Assembly (NCBI GenBank): GCA_018402345.1
Contig: JAGYIV010000014.1
Span: 124,001 to 188,000, forward strand
Length of the DNA: 64,000 bases
Source of the DNA: Terrimicrobiaceae bacterium
Lineage (GTDB): Bacteria > Verrucomicrobiota > Verrucomicrobiia > Chthoniobacterales > Terrimicrobiaceae
Reading direction: 5' to 3'
Positions 48,151-58,328 of this stretch are shown in pieces. Numbering within the stretch: position 1 is the stretch's first letter; every line of letters starts with the position of its first letter. The notes under the pieces are model-generated. The model was not told the DNA's origin, did no database searches, and was given only the letters and a program-made list of their open reading frames with translations. The translations under genes were made by a program, and so were the position numbers.

Positions 48151-48672
48151 TCAAGACCGATTCACATCGATCGACGATTCGGCAATTTCGGTGCGAAGGA
48201 ATTCGATGACATCCCGGAAGCGCGTGGCATTGCGGGGATCGGCCTCCACGAGGGCCTCGTGTGCGGCGAGGATGACGGCACGCTGGTCGCCGATGTTGGG
48301 CTCTCCAGGCCCTGCGGCGTGGTTGAGTTTGATTGGAGCGGTGGGGGTGGCGCCCGCTTCGATTTCAAACAAGTGGTCGAGTCCCAGGCTTTCCAGGAGC
48401 GAAAAATTGCGTTCGTTGGCATGGACGACACGGAGAGTGCCTCCCTCGATATCCCGCAGGTTGAAGGCAACCGAGGCCAGAGTGCCGAGGAAGGTCGAGT
48501 CCATGAGTTCGCAATTCTCGAGATCCAGAACGAAGGCCGACCGCCCCTTTGAGATCATGGTCCTGGCGAGACTTTTGATGTTCGGACTATTCTCGAAATT
48601 CCCCCGGCCCTCCACTTTGATCCAGACCGTGGCCCCGATGCTCCCGACGAGAATGGCAGATGGTTTACTCAC
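48151..48672 (-). CDS. STAS-domain protein (anti-anti-sigma-like)
   Basis: A 173-residue protein. The STAS fold is seen in IKVEGRGNFENSPN, FVLDLENCELMDSTFLGTLAS and GTLRVVHANERN. The DSTFLG motif carries the Ser that is phosphorylated in SpoIIAA/RsbV. About 70 residues after the fold are unusual and probably partly disordered. It is the first gene of the chain that contains the SpoIIE-type phosphatase, so the two form a partner-switch module; no anti-sigma kinase (RsbW/SpoIIAB-like) is seen nearby. Confidence 0.85.
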   Translation of the reverse strand: MSKPSAILVGSIGATVWIKVEGRGNFENSPNIKSLARTMISKGRSAFVLDLENCELMDSTFLGTLASVAFNLRDIEGGTLRVVHANERNFSLLESLGLDHLFEIEAGATPTAPIKLNHAAGPGEPNIGDQRAVILAAHEALVEADPRNATRFRDVIEFLRTEIAESSIDVNRS

Positions 48673-48729
48673 TGGTTGCCCGAACCCCCCTTCAAGTAAT
48701 GCGGCGCTGAAATGGTGTCAAATGCCACG

Positions 48730-49251
48730 CTATCTCCACATGTAGGATTGCCTGAGGGCGACGATGCGGTCGTCCACGATGAGCAGGGCCCTCCAGGCGG
48801 TGACACGTCCCGCCTCGAGAAAATCGTCGCCCGTGACGTCGAAGGTCGAGCGGTGGGATCCCCTGGTGGCGGGGTAAAAGCGTTCCTGGGCCATGACAAA
48901 GTTGCCGAGTTCGGCCTGACGGTATTCCAAGCGGACGGTCACGTCGGATTCGACGGAATTCCTCCAGAAGAACGTGAAGTAGTTTCCGTAGCGTTTGGAG
49001 ACTTCGAGCGAATCGATGGCTCCCCAGGTTCTGCGGGCGCGCTCGAAGTTGATGTAATCGACTTTCGTGCGGGTCTCCGGGAGATCCGGATCGTAGACGG
49101 AAAGGAGGATTTTGCGGAACTGATACGAGTCGTCGATCGCGAGCGGGAGGACGTTGGCCTTCTCCAAGCGCGTGGCGGGTGCCTCGAGTGTGGAGCAACC
49201 AGCGAGTGCGGCGACAAGAGCCGTTGCCAGCACCGGGAAGAGACAATTCAT
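48730..49251 (-). CDS. Small predicted lipoprotein, function unknown
   Basis: A 173-residue protein with a lipoprotein signal sequence (MNCLFPVLATALVAALAGCS; lipobox LAGC with Cys19). The mature part is mixed alpha/beta, with repeated aromatic residues (YGNYFTFFWRN, YRQAELGNFVMAQERFYPA). No domain was recognised. It is divergent to the exonuclease-ligase gene and starts about 60 bases upstream of the STAS gene on the same strand, so its membership in that chain is unclear. Confidence 0.75.
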   Translation of the reverse strand: MNCLFPVLATALVAALAGCSTLEAPATRLEKANVLPLAIDDSYQFRKILLSVYDPDLPETRTKVDYINFERARRTWGAIDSLEVSKRYGNYFTFFWRNSVESDVTVRLEYRQAELGNFVMAQERFYPATRGSHRSTFDVTGDDFLEAGRVTAWRALLIVDDRIVALRQSYMWR

Positions 49252-49355
49252 GGGGCGGAATCAAAGCGGGTTTGGCCTGTGGTGTCAATTCGCCGGGCGG
49301 GAGCGGGAGGTGCCGGTTGACTCGGCCCGGATGCCGCGTTAAGAGGCGCACGCAA

Positions 49356-52010
49356 ATGATCGACGTGCGCCATGACCACGGGGTGTTCCTGCCCGGCTGC
49401 GGTCTGTGGCTCGACCCGCGCGGATCGAAACAGTTGGCGTTTGTTTCGCATGCCCACAGCGATCACACGGGCCGCCATGGAACCACGATTGCCACCCCTG
49501 CGACCTTGCGGTTGATGGAGGCGCGGATGGGGGCGTTGGAGGGTGAGTCTGTCGCGCTGGGTTTCGGGGAGGAGCGTGCGTTCGATTCATTCACGCTCGA
49601 GTTGCTTCCCGCCGGCCATGTCCTTGGATCCGCGCAGGCGTTTGTAGAATCCGCTGCCGGCAGTCTTCTATACACGGGGGACTTCAAATTGAGGGCTGGA
49701 GCGACCTCGGAGGCCGCCGCGCATTGCCATGCGGAAACGCTGGTGATGGAAACTACCTTCGGGCTGCCAAAGTATGTGTTTCCTCCGGTCGAGGAGGTGC
49801 TCGCGGGGATCGTGAAATTTTGTGTCGAGGCGCTCGAGGAGTCTCGGACGCCGGTGTTGCTCGGCTACTCGCTCGGGAAGGCACAGGAGATTTTGTCGCG
49901 GCTCGAGGGGTATGGGTTGCCCGTGATGCTGCATGCGAGCGTCTCGAAGTTGGCGGAGGTTTACCGAGCCGAGGGAATCGGGTTGCCGCCGTATGCGGAA
50001 TGGGATCCCGCCGCTGCAGCAGGGCATGTGGTCGTGTGTCCGCCCGGAGTCGCTGGGGGGCGCGCCTTGGCCAGAATCCCGCAACGCCGGGTGGCGATGC
50101 TGAGCGGTTGGGCGCTGGATGCCGGCGCGGTGCACCGTTGGCGCTGCGATGCGGCGTTTCCGCTGTCCGACCATGCCGGCTATGACGACTTGTTGCGGCA
50201 TGTCGAGGCGGTGGCTCCCAAGAGGGTGCTGACACTGCACGGATTCGCCTCCGAGTTCGCCGCCGATTTGCGGTCGCGGGGAATCGAGGCGTGGGCGCTG
50301 ACTGGGCCGAACCAATTGGATTTGAATCTGCTATTGCCGCGGCCACGTCCTCCGGCGCGTCATGCACCCGCCGAGGTCGAGGCGGCGGCGGGGTTTTTAA
50401 AATTCTGTTCTGTGGCCTTGGAAATCGAGCGGTTGACCGGAAGGACGGCGAAGTGTGGTGTGTTGGCGGATTATTTCCGGCAACTCGACGACTCAGAACT
50501 GCGCCATGCCGCCGTGTGGTTGTCGGGGCGAGCGTTTCCACGTTCGGACCATGGGCCGCACCATGCCGGAAGGGCAGTTGTTCGAGCCGCGTTGATCGAG
50601 GCAACGGGACTGCCTGAGGCCGAATACAGGGTGGTTGAGCGCGGCTTGAACGATCTGGGAAGGACCGCCGGAAACGTTCTGGAGCGGGTTGAGGGGATGC
50701 AAAACCCGACGCTTCCCGAAGTGGCGGCGGTTTTGGATTCCCTCCGTGCCGCACGGGGCGCTATGGCCAAGACGGATGTGATGGCGGGATTTTTTCGGGA
50801 GGCACCGGCGGTAGCCTCCATGTTTTTGGTAAAAATCCTCTCGGGCGATTTGAGGATCGGCTTGAAGGAGGGCCTGCTCGAAGAAGCGCTGGCTGTGGCG
50901 TTCGATGCCGATGCCTCGGAGGTGAGGGAGGCGAACATGCTGGAAGGCGACTTGGGGCGCGTGGCCTTGCTGGCGCGCACGGGGAGGTTGCGCGAGCGGG
51001 AGTTGCGTGTGTTTCATCCGGTGAAGTGCATGCTTGCTCGGCCCGAGCCGGATGCCGAGGCGGTCCTGTCGCATTTCGCCGGTGTTTCGCCGGTCCGGGT
51101 CGAACACAAGTTCGATGGTATCCGGGCGCAAATCCACACCGACGGCATCCGCGCCAGGGTGTTCACCCGTGACTTGAAATGTGCCACCGCGATGTTTCCG
51201 GAAATCGCCGCAGCCGCCGAGGCGCTCGGGCGCTCCGCCATATTTGACGCCGAACTGATTGCGTGGAGGAATGGACGACCGTTGCCGTTTTTCTCCCTGC
51301 AACGGCGGCTCGGGCGGAGTGGGGACGACCTGTTCCTCGGCGCGGAAATTCCGGTGGCGGCGATTGTCTTCGATGTGTTGCAGCTCGACGGCACCTCATT
51401 GCTGGAAACGCCCCTTGCGGAGAGGCGCGCCCTGTTGGAGGGGGTGGAACTGCCGACTCCGCTTCGGCTCGCCGAGGTGTTCGAGGCGCGGGATGCGGCC
51501 ACTCTCGATGCGTTGTTCGAGGCTGCAAGGGCCAGCGGGCACGAGGGACTCATGGTGAAGGATCCGGCGGGAATGTATGCCCCGGGAAGCCGCGGTGGGG
51601 CTTGGATCAAGCTCAAGAAACAATTCGCCACGCTCGATGTGGTGGTCGCCGCGGTGGAATACGGCCATGGAAAGCGGCGCGGGGTGTTGAGCGATTATAC
51701 ATTTGCCGTGCGAGACGATGCCACCGGTGCGCCGGTGGTGATCGGAAAGGCCTACAGCGGGCTGACGGACGCCGAGATCGCCACGTTGACCGACGAGTTT
51801 CTCACGCTCGAGGTGTCGCGTTCGGGCAACAAACTTGCCGTCGAGCCCCGCATTGTTCTCGAGGTCGCCTTCGATGCGATCCGCGAGAGTTCGCGGCATG
51901 CCGCCGGGTTGTCCCTGCGGTTTCCGAGAATCGTCCGCATCCGCCGCGACAAGTCCGTCGATGAAATCGACACGGTCTCGAGCGCCCGGCGGTTACTTCC
52001 GCCCCGGTGA
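49356..52010 (+). CDS. Fused MBL-fold exonuclease and ATP-dependent DNA ligase
   Basis: An 884-residue fusion. Residues about 1-335 are a ligase-associated MBL/beta-CASP-type exonuclease (metal motif HAHSDH at 32-37, AGHVLGSAQAF, LLYTGDFKLR, GYSLGKAQE, FPLSDHAGYDDLL). Residues about 345-884 are an ATP-dependent ligase: alpha-helical N-terminal domain, AMP-acceptor Lys585 in EHKFDGIR, FDAELIAW, EGLMVKDP and AWIKLKK, then an OB-fold. In many bacteria these are separate genes next to an Lhr-type helicase and a phosphoesterase; here the two proteins are one chain and the other two are not in the window. ATG 49356 precedes the first conserved residues. A role in DNA repair is inferred. Confidence 0.92.
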   Translation: MIDVRHDHGVFLPGCGLWLDPRGSKQLAFVSHAHSDHTGRHGTTIATPATLRLMEARMGALEGESVALGFGEERAFDSFTLELLPAGHVLGSAQAFVESAAGSLLYTGDFKLRAGATSEAAAHCHAETLVMETTFGLPKYVFPPVEEVLAGIVKFCVEALEESRTPVLLGYSLGKAQEILSRLEGYGLPVMLHASVSKLAEVYRAEGIGLPPYAEWDPAAAAGHVVVCPPGVAGGRALARIPQRRVAMLSGWALDAGAVHRWRCDAAFPLSDHAGYDDLLRHVEAVAPKRVLTLHGFASEFAADLRSRGIEAWALTGPNQLDLNLLLPRPRPPARHAPAEVEAAAGFLKFCSVALEIERLTGRTAKCGVLADYFRQLDDSELRHAAVWLSGRAFPRSDHGPHHAGRAVVRAALIEATGLPEAEYRVVERGLNDLGRTAGNVLERVEGMQNPTLPEVAAVLDSLRAARGAMAKTDVMAGFFREAPAVASMFLVKILSGDLRIGLKEGLLEEALAVAFDADASEVREANMLEGDLGRVALLARTGRLRERELRVFHPVKCMLARPEPDAEAVLSHFAGVSPVRVEHKFDGIRAQIHTDGIRARVFTRDLKCATAMFPEIAAAAEALGRSAIFDAELIAWRNGRPLPFFSLQRRLGRSGDDLFLGAEIPVAAIVFDVLQLDGTSLLETPLAERRALLEGVELPTPLRLAEVFEARDAATLDALFEAARASGHEGLMVKDPAGMYAPGSRGGAWIKLKKQFATLDVVVAAVEYGHGKRRGVLSDYTFAVRDDATGAPVVIGKAYSGLTDAEIATLTDEFLTLEVSRSGNKLAVEPRIVLEVAFDAIRESSRHAAGLSLRFPRIVRIRRDKSVDEIDTVSSARRLLPPR

Positions 52011-52071
52011 TGATTGTGGGCGTATCATTTTCCTTGGGTTCGGAAAAACTCGTGTCTTTACTCCCGGCCCC

Positions 52072-53160
52072 ATGACCGATGCGGAAGCCTACATTGCCCT
52101 GAACATGGTGCCCCGCATTGGGCCGGTGAGCGTCAGGCGGTTGCTCGACGCGATAGGGTCGCCGGTCGAGGTCCTGCGCGCCTCCGTTTCCAAGCTGGAA
52201 TCGATCAAGGGGATCGGCCCTGAAGCCGCAAAGTCCGTCAGGGAGTGGGAATCGCGTGTGGATTTGGCGGGCGAGATGAGCTTGGTGCGCGAATCCGGAG
52301 CCACCGTGCTCACGCTTGCCGATGCGGGGTATCCGGTCCTGTTGAGGGAAATCCACGATCCTCCCACTGTCTTGTATGTGCTGGGCGATCTCCTTGACCG
52401 CGACCGCTATGCCATCGGCGTCATCGGCACCCGGAAGCCGAGCCATTATGCGGCCGACTGCACCAAGAAACTTTCCTACCAGCTCGCCCACTCGGGAGTG
52501 ACCGTCGTCAGCGGCCTTGCCAGGGGGGTGGATACCGCCGCGCACCAAGCCGCGCTGGCTGCCAAGGGCCGCACGATCGCAGTGCTAGGAAGCGGACTCA
52601 TGGAGTTGTATCCGCCGGAAAACAAGGCGCTCGCGGAGAAAATCTCCACGTCCGGAGCTGTGGTCACCGAGTTTTCCATGCGCATCAAGGCGGACAGGCA
52701 GACATTTCCCATGCGCAACCGCATCATCAGCGGGTGTTCCTTTGGCGTTCTTGTGGTCGAAGCCGGTGCCCGCAGCGGAGCATTGATCAGCGCCAACCAG
52801 GCCGGCGAGCAGGGGCGGTCGATCTACGCCGTGCCCGGGAGGATCGACAATCCGGGGGCGATTGGCTCGAACCGTCTTATCCAGCAGGGGGCGAAACTCG
52901 TCACCTCCGCAGCGGACATCCTGGACGACATGGGGCTCCTCTTTGCCGAAAAGCCGGAACTCGCCGTCGCGCCCGGGCCGGAACTCGCCGGGAACGAGAA
53001 GGCAGTCCACTCCGCAATCGGCGACGACGAGGCGCATATCGACGCCATCATCGAAAGATGCGGGTTGCCAAGCCATACCGTGTCTTCTACGTTGCTCGCC
53101 CTCGAAATGAAAAAGCTGGTCCGGCAGCTGCCCGGAAGCCGTTTCGTTAGAATCTCATAG
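52072..53160 (+). CDS. dprA: DNA processing protein DprA
   Basis: A 362-residue protein that loads RecA on incoming single-stranded DNA during natural transformation. A helix-hairpin-helix-like N-terminus ([16 protein letters not shown]) precedes the Rossmann-type DprA domain: [54 protein letters not shown] and [16 protein letters not shown] winged-helix-like tail ([20 protein letters not shown]) ends it. It lies 2 bases before topB, as in many bacteria where dprA and a topoisomerase gene are neighbours. Confidence 0.95.
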   Translation: MTDAEAYIALNMVPRIGPVSVRRLLDAIGSPVEVLRASVSKLESIKGIGPEAAKSVREWESRVDLAGEMSLVRESGATVLTLADAGYPVLLREIHDPPTVLYVLGDLLDRDRYAIGVIGTRKPSHYAADCTKKLSYQLAHSGVTVVSGLARGVDTAAHQAALAAKGRTIAVLGSGLMELYPPENKALAEKISTSGAVVTEFSMRIKADRQTFPMRNRIISGCSFGVLVVEAGARSGALISANQAGEQGRSIYAVPGRIDNPGAIGSNRLIQQGAKLVTSAADILDDMGLLFAEKPELAVAPGPELAGNEKAVHSAIGDDEAHIDAIIERCGLPSHTVSSTLLALEMKKLVRQLPGSRFVRIS

Positions 53161-53162
53161 CC

Positions 53163-55646
53163 ATGGAAAAAACTCTCGTCATCGCCGAAAAACCCTCCGT
53201 CGCCCGCGACCTTGCCAAGGCCCTCGGCAAGTTTTCCAGCAAGGACGACTACTTCGAAAACGACGACATGGTCATCAGCTCGGCGATCGGCCATCTGGTC
53301 GAACTCTGCCTCCCGAACGAGATGGATAAAAAGCGGGGCAAGTGGAGCTTTGCGAACCTCCCGATCGTGCCGGACCAGTTTGATCTCAAGCCGATCGAAA
53401 AAACCACGTCGCGTCTCAACCTCCTCAAGCGCCTCTTGAAGCGCAAGGACATCGGCGAAGTAGTGAACGCCTGTGACGCCGGCCGCGAGGGCGAACTCAT
53501 TTTCCATTACATCATTCAACTCACCGGAGTGAAAAAACCAGTGCGCCGCCTGTGGCTCCAGAGCATGACGCCCGAGGCGATTCGCAGCGGGTTTGCGCAT
53601 CTTCGCACGGGCGACTCGATGGTGCCGCTTGCCGATGCCGCCGTATGCCGCAGCGAAAGCGACTGGTTGGTGGGGATCAACGCCACGCGCGCCATGACCG
53701 CGTTCAACTCCAAGGGCGGCGGGTTCCAACTCACGCCGGTCGGCCGCGTGCAAACGCCCACGCTGGCGATCCTCGCCGAGCGCGAGGAGAAAATCCGGGC
53801 GTTCAAGCCCACGCCTTATTTCGAGGTCTTTGCGGATTTCGGGGTTGCCTCGGGGAGTTACCGCGGGCGCTGGTTCGACGAATCCTTCAAGAAATCCGAC
53901 GACGAGACCTTGCGCGCCGAGCGGATCATGGACCGGGCCACCGCCGAGGCGATCGTCGCCAAGTGCGAGGGCAAGCCCGGAGTGGTCTCCGAGGAGAAAA
54001 AACCCGCCACCCAGATCGCTCCGCAGCTTTACGACCTGACCACGCTCCAGCGCGAGGCGAACTCCCGTTTCGGCCTCAGCGCGAAGCGAACCCTGCAGAT
54101 CGCGCAGGCGCTCTACGAGCGGCACAAGGTGCTTACCTACCCGCGCACCGACTCCAGATATTTGCCTGATGACAACCTGGCGAATGTCCGGAAAATCATG
54201 TCTGGCCTCGAGATCGACGACCTTGCGCGCCACGCCCGCCATGCACTCGATGCCGGCTGGATCGGTCTGAACCGGCGAGTGTTCAACAACGCAAAAGTCT
54301 CCGACCACCACGCCATCATCCCGACCGGAGTCTCGCCTGCGAAGCTCGACGAGTTCGAACTGAAGGTCTACGACATGGTCGCGCGGCGCTTTGTTGCCGC
54401 GTTTTATCCCGTGGCGAAATTCGAGGTCACGACGCGTGTCACGCGGGTGGACAAGGAGGCTTTCAAAACGGATGGGAAAATCCTGAAAGAACCCGGCTGG
54501 ATGGCCGTCTACGGCAAGGAGGTCGCTGGCAAGGACGAGAACGTCGTGCCCGTGCGTGACGGGGAGCAGGCGAAGACCGAGGCCTTGGAGATTAAAGAAA
54601 ACGAAACCCGTCCACCCGCCCGCTTTACCGAAGCCACGCTCCTCTCGGCGATGGAAGGCGCCGGAAAACTGGTCGACGACGAGGAACTCCGCGAGGCCAT
54701 GAGCCAGCGGGGACTCGGCACGCCGGCCACCCGCGCGCAGACGATCGAGGGACTCCTCGGCGACGGGTATCTCCTCCGGCAGGGAAGGGAGTTGATCGCC
54801 ACGTCGAAGGGCCTTGCGTTGATCACCCTCCTGCGCGGTCTCGGGGTGCAGTCGCTCACCTCGCCCGAGATGACCGGCGAGTGGGAATACAAGCTCAAGC
54901 AAATGGAGTCCGGCTCGCTCGCCCGAGACCTTTTCATGGAGGAAATCCGCGCCTTCACCCGCGAGATCGTCGAGAAGGCGAAGACCTACGAGGGCGATAC
55001 GATCGAGGGAAATTTCCAGGACCTCGATGTGGCCTGCCCGAAATGCGGAGGCCGGGGATTCAAGGAGTCGTTCAAGGCATTCGAGTGCAAAGCAGAGGGG
55101 TGCGGCGCGATCGTTTGGAAAAACATGGCCGGTCGGCAATTCGAGCGCGAGGAGGTCGAGCGGCTTCTCACCAACGGCAGCGTCGGTCCGCTCGAGGGAT
55201 TCCGCAGCAAGCTCGGGCGCCCGTTTTCGGCGATCGTGCGGTTCGACAAGGAGGAGGGGAAGCAATCCTTCGACTTCGGCGACAGCGCGGACTCGGCGGC
55301 GAGCCTGAATTTCTCCGAACTCCCCTCGATCGGAGCCTGCCCGGCATGCAAGACCGGCACGATCCACGACACCGGCACCGCCTGGCAGTGCAGCAATGTC
55401 GGGAAATGCAAATTCCGCATGGGAAAAAGCCTGTGCCAAAAGGAAATTCCCCGCGAACAGGTCGAGAAGCTCCTGGCAGCGGGCAAGACCGACCTCATCC
55501 CCCGCTTCATCTCGAAAAAGGGCCGTCCTTTTTCCGCCTATCTCAAGCTCGAGGGCGACAAGGTGGGATTCGAGTTCGAACCGCGTGAAAAAAAGGCGCC
55601 CACCGCGAAAAAGAAGGCGCCTCCGAAAAAGACGGCCGCGGCCTGA
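53163..55646 (+). CDS. topB: DNA topoisomerase III-type (type IA) with C-terminal zinc and Lys-rich tail
   Basis: An 827-residue type IA topoisomerase. The N-terminal TOPRIM domain ([20 protein letters not shown] with its catalytic Glu, [13 protein letters not shown] with the DxD-type Asp) is followed by the core with active-site Tyr326 in [12 protein letters not shown]. TopB-like features are [11 protein letters not shown] and the ending [18 protein letters not shown]. The C-terminus has a Cys-rich element (CPKCGGRG...CKAEGCG), repeated GRPFSAxxxF toprim-C-like modules and a Lys/Ala-rich DNA-binding tail. It relaxes negative supercoils or decatenates DNA. Whether it is the main TopA or an extra TopB cannot be settled here. 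Confidence 0.93.
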   Translation: MEKTLVIAEKPSVARDLAKALGKFSSKDDYFENDDMVISSAIGHLVELCLPNEMDKKRGKWSFANLPIVPDQFDLKPIEKTTSRLNLLKRLLKRKDIGEVVNACDAGREGELIFHYIIQLTGVKKPVRRLWLQSMTPEAIRSGFAHLRTGDSMVPLADAAVCRSESDWLVGINATRAMTAFNSKGGGFQLTPVGRVQTPTLAILAEREEKIRAFKPTPYFEVFADFGVASGSYRGRWFDESFKKSDDETLRAERIMDRATAEAIVAKCEGKPGVVSEEKKPATQIAPQLYDLTTLQREANSRFGLSAKRTLQIAQALYERHKVLTYPRTDSRYLPDDNLANVRKIMSGLEIDDLARHARHALDAGWIGLNRRVFNNAKVSDHHAIIPTGVSPAKLDEFELKVYDMVARRFVAAFYPVAKFEVTTRVTRVDKEAFKTDGKILKEPGWMAVYGKEVAGKDENVVPVRDGEQAKTEALEIKENETRPPARFTEATLLSAMEGAGKLVDDEELREAMSQRGLGTPATRAQTIEGLLGDGYLLRQGRELIATSKGLALITLLRGLGVQSLTSPEMTGEWEYKLKQMESGSLARDLFMEEIRAFTREIVEKAKTYEGDTIEGNFQDLDVACPKCGGRGFKESFKAFECKAEGCGAIVWKNMAGRQFEREEVERLLTNGSVGPLEGFRSKLGRPFSAIVRFDKEEGKQSFDFGDSADSAASLNFSELPSIGACPACKTGTIHDTGTAWQCSNVGKCKFRMGKSLCQKEIPREQVEKLLAAGKTDLIPRFISKKGRPFSAYLKLEGDKVGFEFEPREKKAPTAKKKAPPKKTAAA

Positions 55647-55673
55647 TTCGCCGGTCCGATTGGCTGACGTTCG

Positions 55674-56660
55674 GTGAAAAAATCCATCCTCCCAGCCGCT
55701 CAAGCCGTGGTCACCGCGGTGATCCTGTGGCGGATTTTCGGCGATGCCTCGATCCGGGCGGAGGTCGCCGGGGCGCTTGCAGTCGCTGAACTGCCATGGC
55801 TTGCATGGGCGGTGATTGCGGCGGTGTGCAGCGAGGCGGCCTGCGCCACGCGGTGGTGGATCGTTCTGCGGGCCTTTGGAATCCCCCTGCGGTGGCGCGA
55901 CGCATTCGCGTATTCGGCGCTGGGGTTGTTTTACTCACTGGGCCTGCCGGGTTCGGCGGGGGGCGATGCGGTGCGGGTGCTGTATGTGATCAGGCGGTAT
56001 CCGGAGAAGAAAATCGCGGCGGCGTTTTCGGTGTTGGCCGACCGGTTTTGCGGCTTGGCTGCGCTGGTCCTTGCGATGGTTTGTTCGCTGGGTGCCAACC
56101 GCGGCGTGTTTTTCAACAGCGGCTATGGCGAGGCGCTTGTGTGGGCTGCCGTAGCGCTTTGCGGTGGCGGCTTGCTGGCGCTCGGGCTCTGGTGGACGAC
56201 CACCCTGCCTGGGCTTTCAGGCATTTTCCGGAGCCGCTTTCCGAGACTCAACAAGCACCTTTTGGAGTCGGGGGATGTGTTTCTCCTCATGTGGCAAAGC
56301 CCGCGAGCGATGGCGGCGGGCGTGCTGCTTTCGATCGTGTCACTTGCCGCACATTTCTCCGGGTATTTTCTGGCCGGGTGCGCCTTCGGGGCGGGTGTGG
56401 ATTTCTGGCGCGTCCTCGCGGTCATGCCGGTGGTGGATACGATTACTGCATTGCCGGTGGCGCTCTATGGATTGGGGCTTCGCGAAGCGGTGCTTGTCAC
56501 GCTTCTTGGCGGGTTTTACGGCGTGCCCGCGGCATCGGCGACCCTCATGTCGCTCGGCGGGTTTGGCGCGCAGGCGGTGGTCGCCCTGTCGGGAATCCTC
56601 TGGCTGCCGTTTGTGAAATTCCTCGGTTCCGGACGAGGCAACCCTCCTGCCGCTCAATGA
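55674..56660 (+). CDS. Flippase-like/LPG-synthase-TM family membrane protein
   Basis: A 328-residue protein with eight hydrophobic helices, related to the UPF0104/lysylphosphatidylglycerol synthase TM family of lipid flippases. Characteristic stretches are RWWIVLRAFGIPLRWRDAF, YSLGLPGSAGGDAVRVLYV and LYGLGLREAVLVTLLG. The soluble acyl/aminoacyl-transferase domain of MprF is absent, so a lipid translocation role is more likely than synthesis. A GTG at 55674 starts it, 27 bases after topB, and its stop overlaps the next gene by ATGA. Confidence 0.8.
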   Translation: MKKSILPAAQAVVTAVILWRIFGDASIRAEVAGALAVAELPWLAWAVIAAVCSEAACATRWWIVLRAFGIPLRWRDAFAYSALGLFYSLGLPGSAGGDAVRVLYVIRRYPEKKIAAAFSVLADRFCGLAALVLAMVCSLGANRGVFFNSGYGEALVWAAVALCGGGLLALGLWWTTTLPGLSGIFRSRFPRLNKHLLESGDVFLLMWQSPRAMAAGVLLSIVSLAAHFSGYFLAGCAFGAGVDFWRVLAVMPVVDTITALPVALYGLGLREAVLVTLLGGFYGVPAASATLMSLGGFGAQAVVALSGILWLPFVKFLGSGRGNPPAAQ

Positions 56661-57352
56661 TCCTCGAGGCCCTGGAATGGTGTGTAACCCCGGCGTCATG
56701 GCGGGCCCGCAAGCGGGGGCTTCTCGCTGCGCAGATCGCGATCCGCCACCGCAAGCGCCGCTGCGAGCGGTTCTGGCGGCCGCACTTGGAGGCCAGTCGG
56801 CGCTTCATCGAGCAATGCGTCGAGGCGGATGCCGCAGGTCCACGCGGCCTCGCCGTGGTGCTGGGCAGCGGGCATTTGAATGATGTCGATGCCGGGTTTC
56901 TGGCCCGCACATTCGATCGGGTCACTCTAATCGATGCCGTGCATCCAATCGAGGTGCGGCTCCGGTGCCTGGCTTCACGGGGGAAGTGGCACTGTGTGGC
57001 CGCCGATCTCGCCGAGCCTGGGCCTGAAATCGATGAAATTGTTCGGGGCGCCTCGTGGGTTTTCTCAACCTGCCTGCTCTCCCAGTTGGTGCTTTGCGGG
57101 CCCGCGGGCTTCGCCTCTGAGATCGCCAGTCGGCACTTCGGGTTGCTTCGGCGTGCGCGCCGGGCGGTGCTGGTCACGGATACCGCCAGACGTTTTTCGG
57201 CAGGTGAGGATTGGGTTGGACTGCTTGGCGGCTTTGCTCCTCCAGAGCCCAGCGCCTCGTGGATATGGCAGCTCGCCCCGCCGGAGGAGCATGGCGATCC
57301 ACGCAGGGGGATCGAGGAACGCCGTGTCGAAGCAAGCGTTCTCGAGGACTGA
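56657..57352 (+). CDS. Predicted SAM-binding Rossmann-like protein, function unknown
   Basis: A 231-residue protein. A glycine-rich strand VVLGSGHLNDVDAGFLARTF followed by RVTLIDAVHPIEVRLR looks like motif I and II of SAM-dependent methyltransferases, but no clear catalytic motif follows. It is coupled by ATGA to the flippase-like gene, so it may act on the same lipid or be a dedicated partner. It converges with the TIGR01777 gene. Confidence 0.55.
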   Translation: MILEALEWCVTPASWRARKRGLLAAQIAIRHRKRRCERFWRPHLEASRRFIEQCVEADAAGPRGLAVVLGSGHLNDVDAGFLARTFDRVTLIDAVHPIEVRLRCLASRGKWHCVAADLAEPGPEIDEIVRGASWVFSTCLLSQLVLCGPAGFASEIASRHFGLLRRARRAVLVTDTARRFSAGEDWVGLLGGFAPPEPSASWIWQLAPPEEHGDPRRGIEERRVEASVLED

Positions 57353-57361
57353 CAAGCCGGC

Positions 57362-58222
57362 TCAGTCGCGGGCGGTCAACCCGTCGGCCAACGTGGGATG
57401 CCGGTAAAGGTAGCCCTCGCGCAACGCCACCGCGGGATGCACGCGCACGCTGTCGAGCATCACATGCGACAAGTCGCCGAGGAGAAGACGCAAGGCGAAC
57501 GCCGGCACGGGAAACAGTGCCGGGCGGTGGACGGACGCCGCAAGTTCGCGCGTGAACTCGGAGTTTCTGATGGGTGCGGGGTTCACGGCATTGAGCGCAC
57601 CACGGATGGCGGGGTTTTCAAGCGCCCAAAGAATCATGCCGGCGACATCGTCCACATGAATGCAACTCATCCACTGGCGCCCATTCCCCAGTCTGCCGCC
57701 AAGGCCCGCCTTGAAGGCGGGGCGGATCATTTTCAACGCGCCGCCGGGGCCGGTCACAAACCCGATGCGCAGCCGCACCACGCGAATGCCGGATTCTCCA
57801 GCTGGCATGGCGGCAGCCTCCCAGGCTTGGCAGACATCGGCCAAAAATCCCGCACCCGCAGGCGAGGATTCGTCGACCTCCCGCTCCCCGGTGTCGCCGT
57901 AGAAGCCAATCGCCGAGGCGTTCAACAGCACCTCTGGACCGCCACGCCGCAGCGACTCGACAACGCGCCGGGTGGTCTCCACCCGGCTTTCAAGAATGGC
58001 ATGGCGTTTGGCATTGGTCCACAGCCCGAGGATCGGCTCGCCGGCGAGATTCACCACTGCATCAAGGCCTGAAAAATCAAGTGGCCCTCTGGGGTCAACA
58101 AGCCGGAAACCAGCACTGTGGCCGCGCGAAAAGGGAACAACGGTGTGGCCCGCGTTAACGGCAATCGCTGCAAGGTGCGACCCCACGTAGCCGCGTGCTC
58201 CCAGGATTCCAATTCTCATCAT
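57362..58222 (-). CDS. TIGR01777-family NAD-dependent epimerase/dehydratase (SDR39U1-like)
   Basis: A 286-residue extended SDR. It shows the N-terminal RIGILGARGYVGSHLA, the NLAGEPILGLWTNAKRHAILESR segment that defines this family, ASAIGFYGDTG with a Tyr, and the C-terminal NAVNPAPIRNSEFTREL. Members bind NADP; their substrate is not established. A second ATG three bases later (58219) is an alternative start. It converges on the SAM-like protein gene and is divergent to the composite kinase gene. Confidence 0.88.
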   Translation of the reverse strand: MMRIGILGARGYVGSHLAAIAVNAGHTVVPFSRGHSAGFRLVDPRGPLDFSGLDAVVNLAGEPILGLWTNAKRHAILESRVETTRRVVESLRRGGPEVLLNASAIGFYGDTGEREVDESSPAGAGFLADVCQAWEAAAMPAGESGIRVVRLRIGFVTGPGGALKMIRPAFKAGLGGRLGNGRQWMSCIHVDDVAGMILWALENPAIRGALNAVNPAPIRNSEFTRELAASVHRPALFPVPAFALRLLLGDLSHVMLDSVRVHPAVALREGYLYRHPTLADGLTARD

Positions 58223-58328
58223 CTCACGAATGGCATCGCAGGGGGCAATTTCAAGATCGGTTTCAGCGAAATTCCGGAGGGGGGTTCTTAATCGACAAAA
58301 TTGTCACACTTCGCGGCATCCGGGATAA

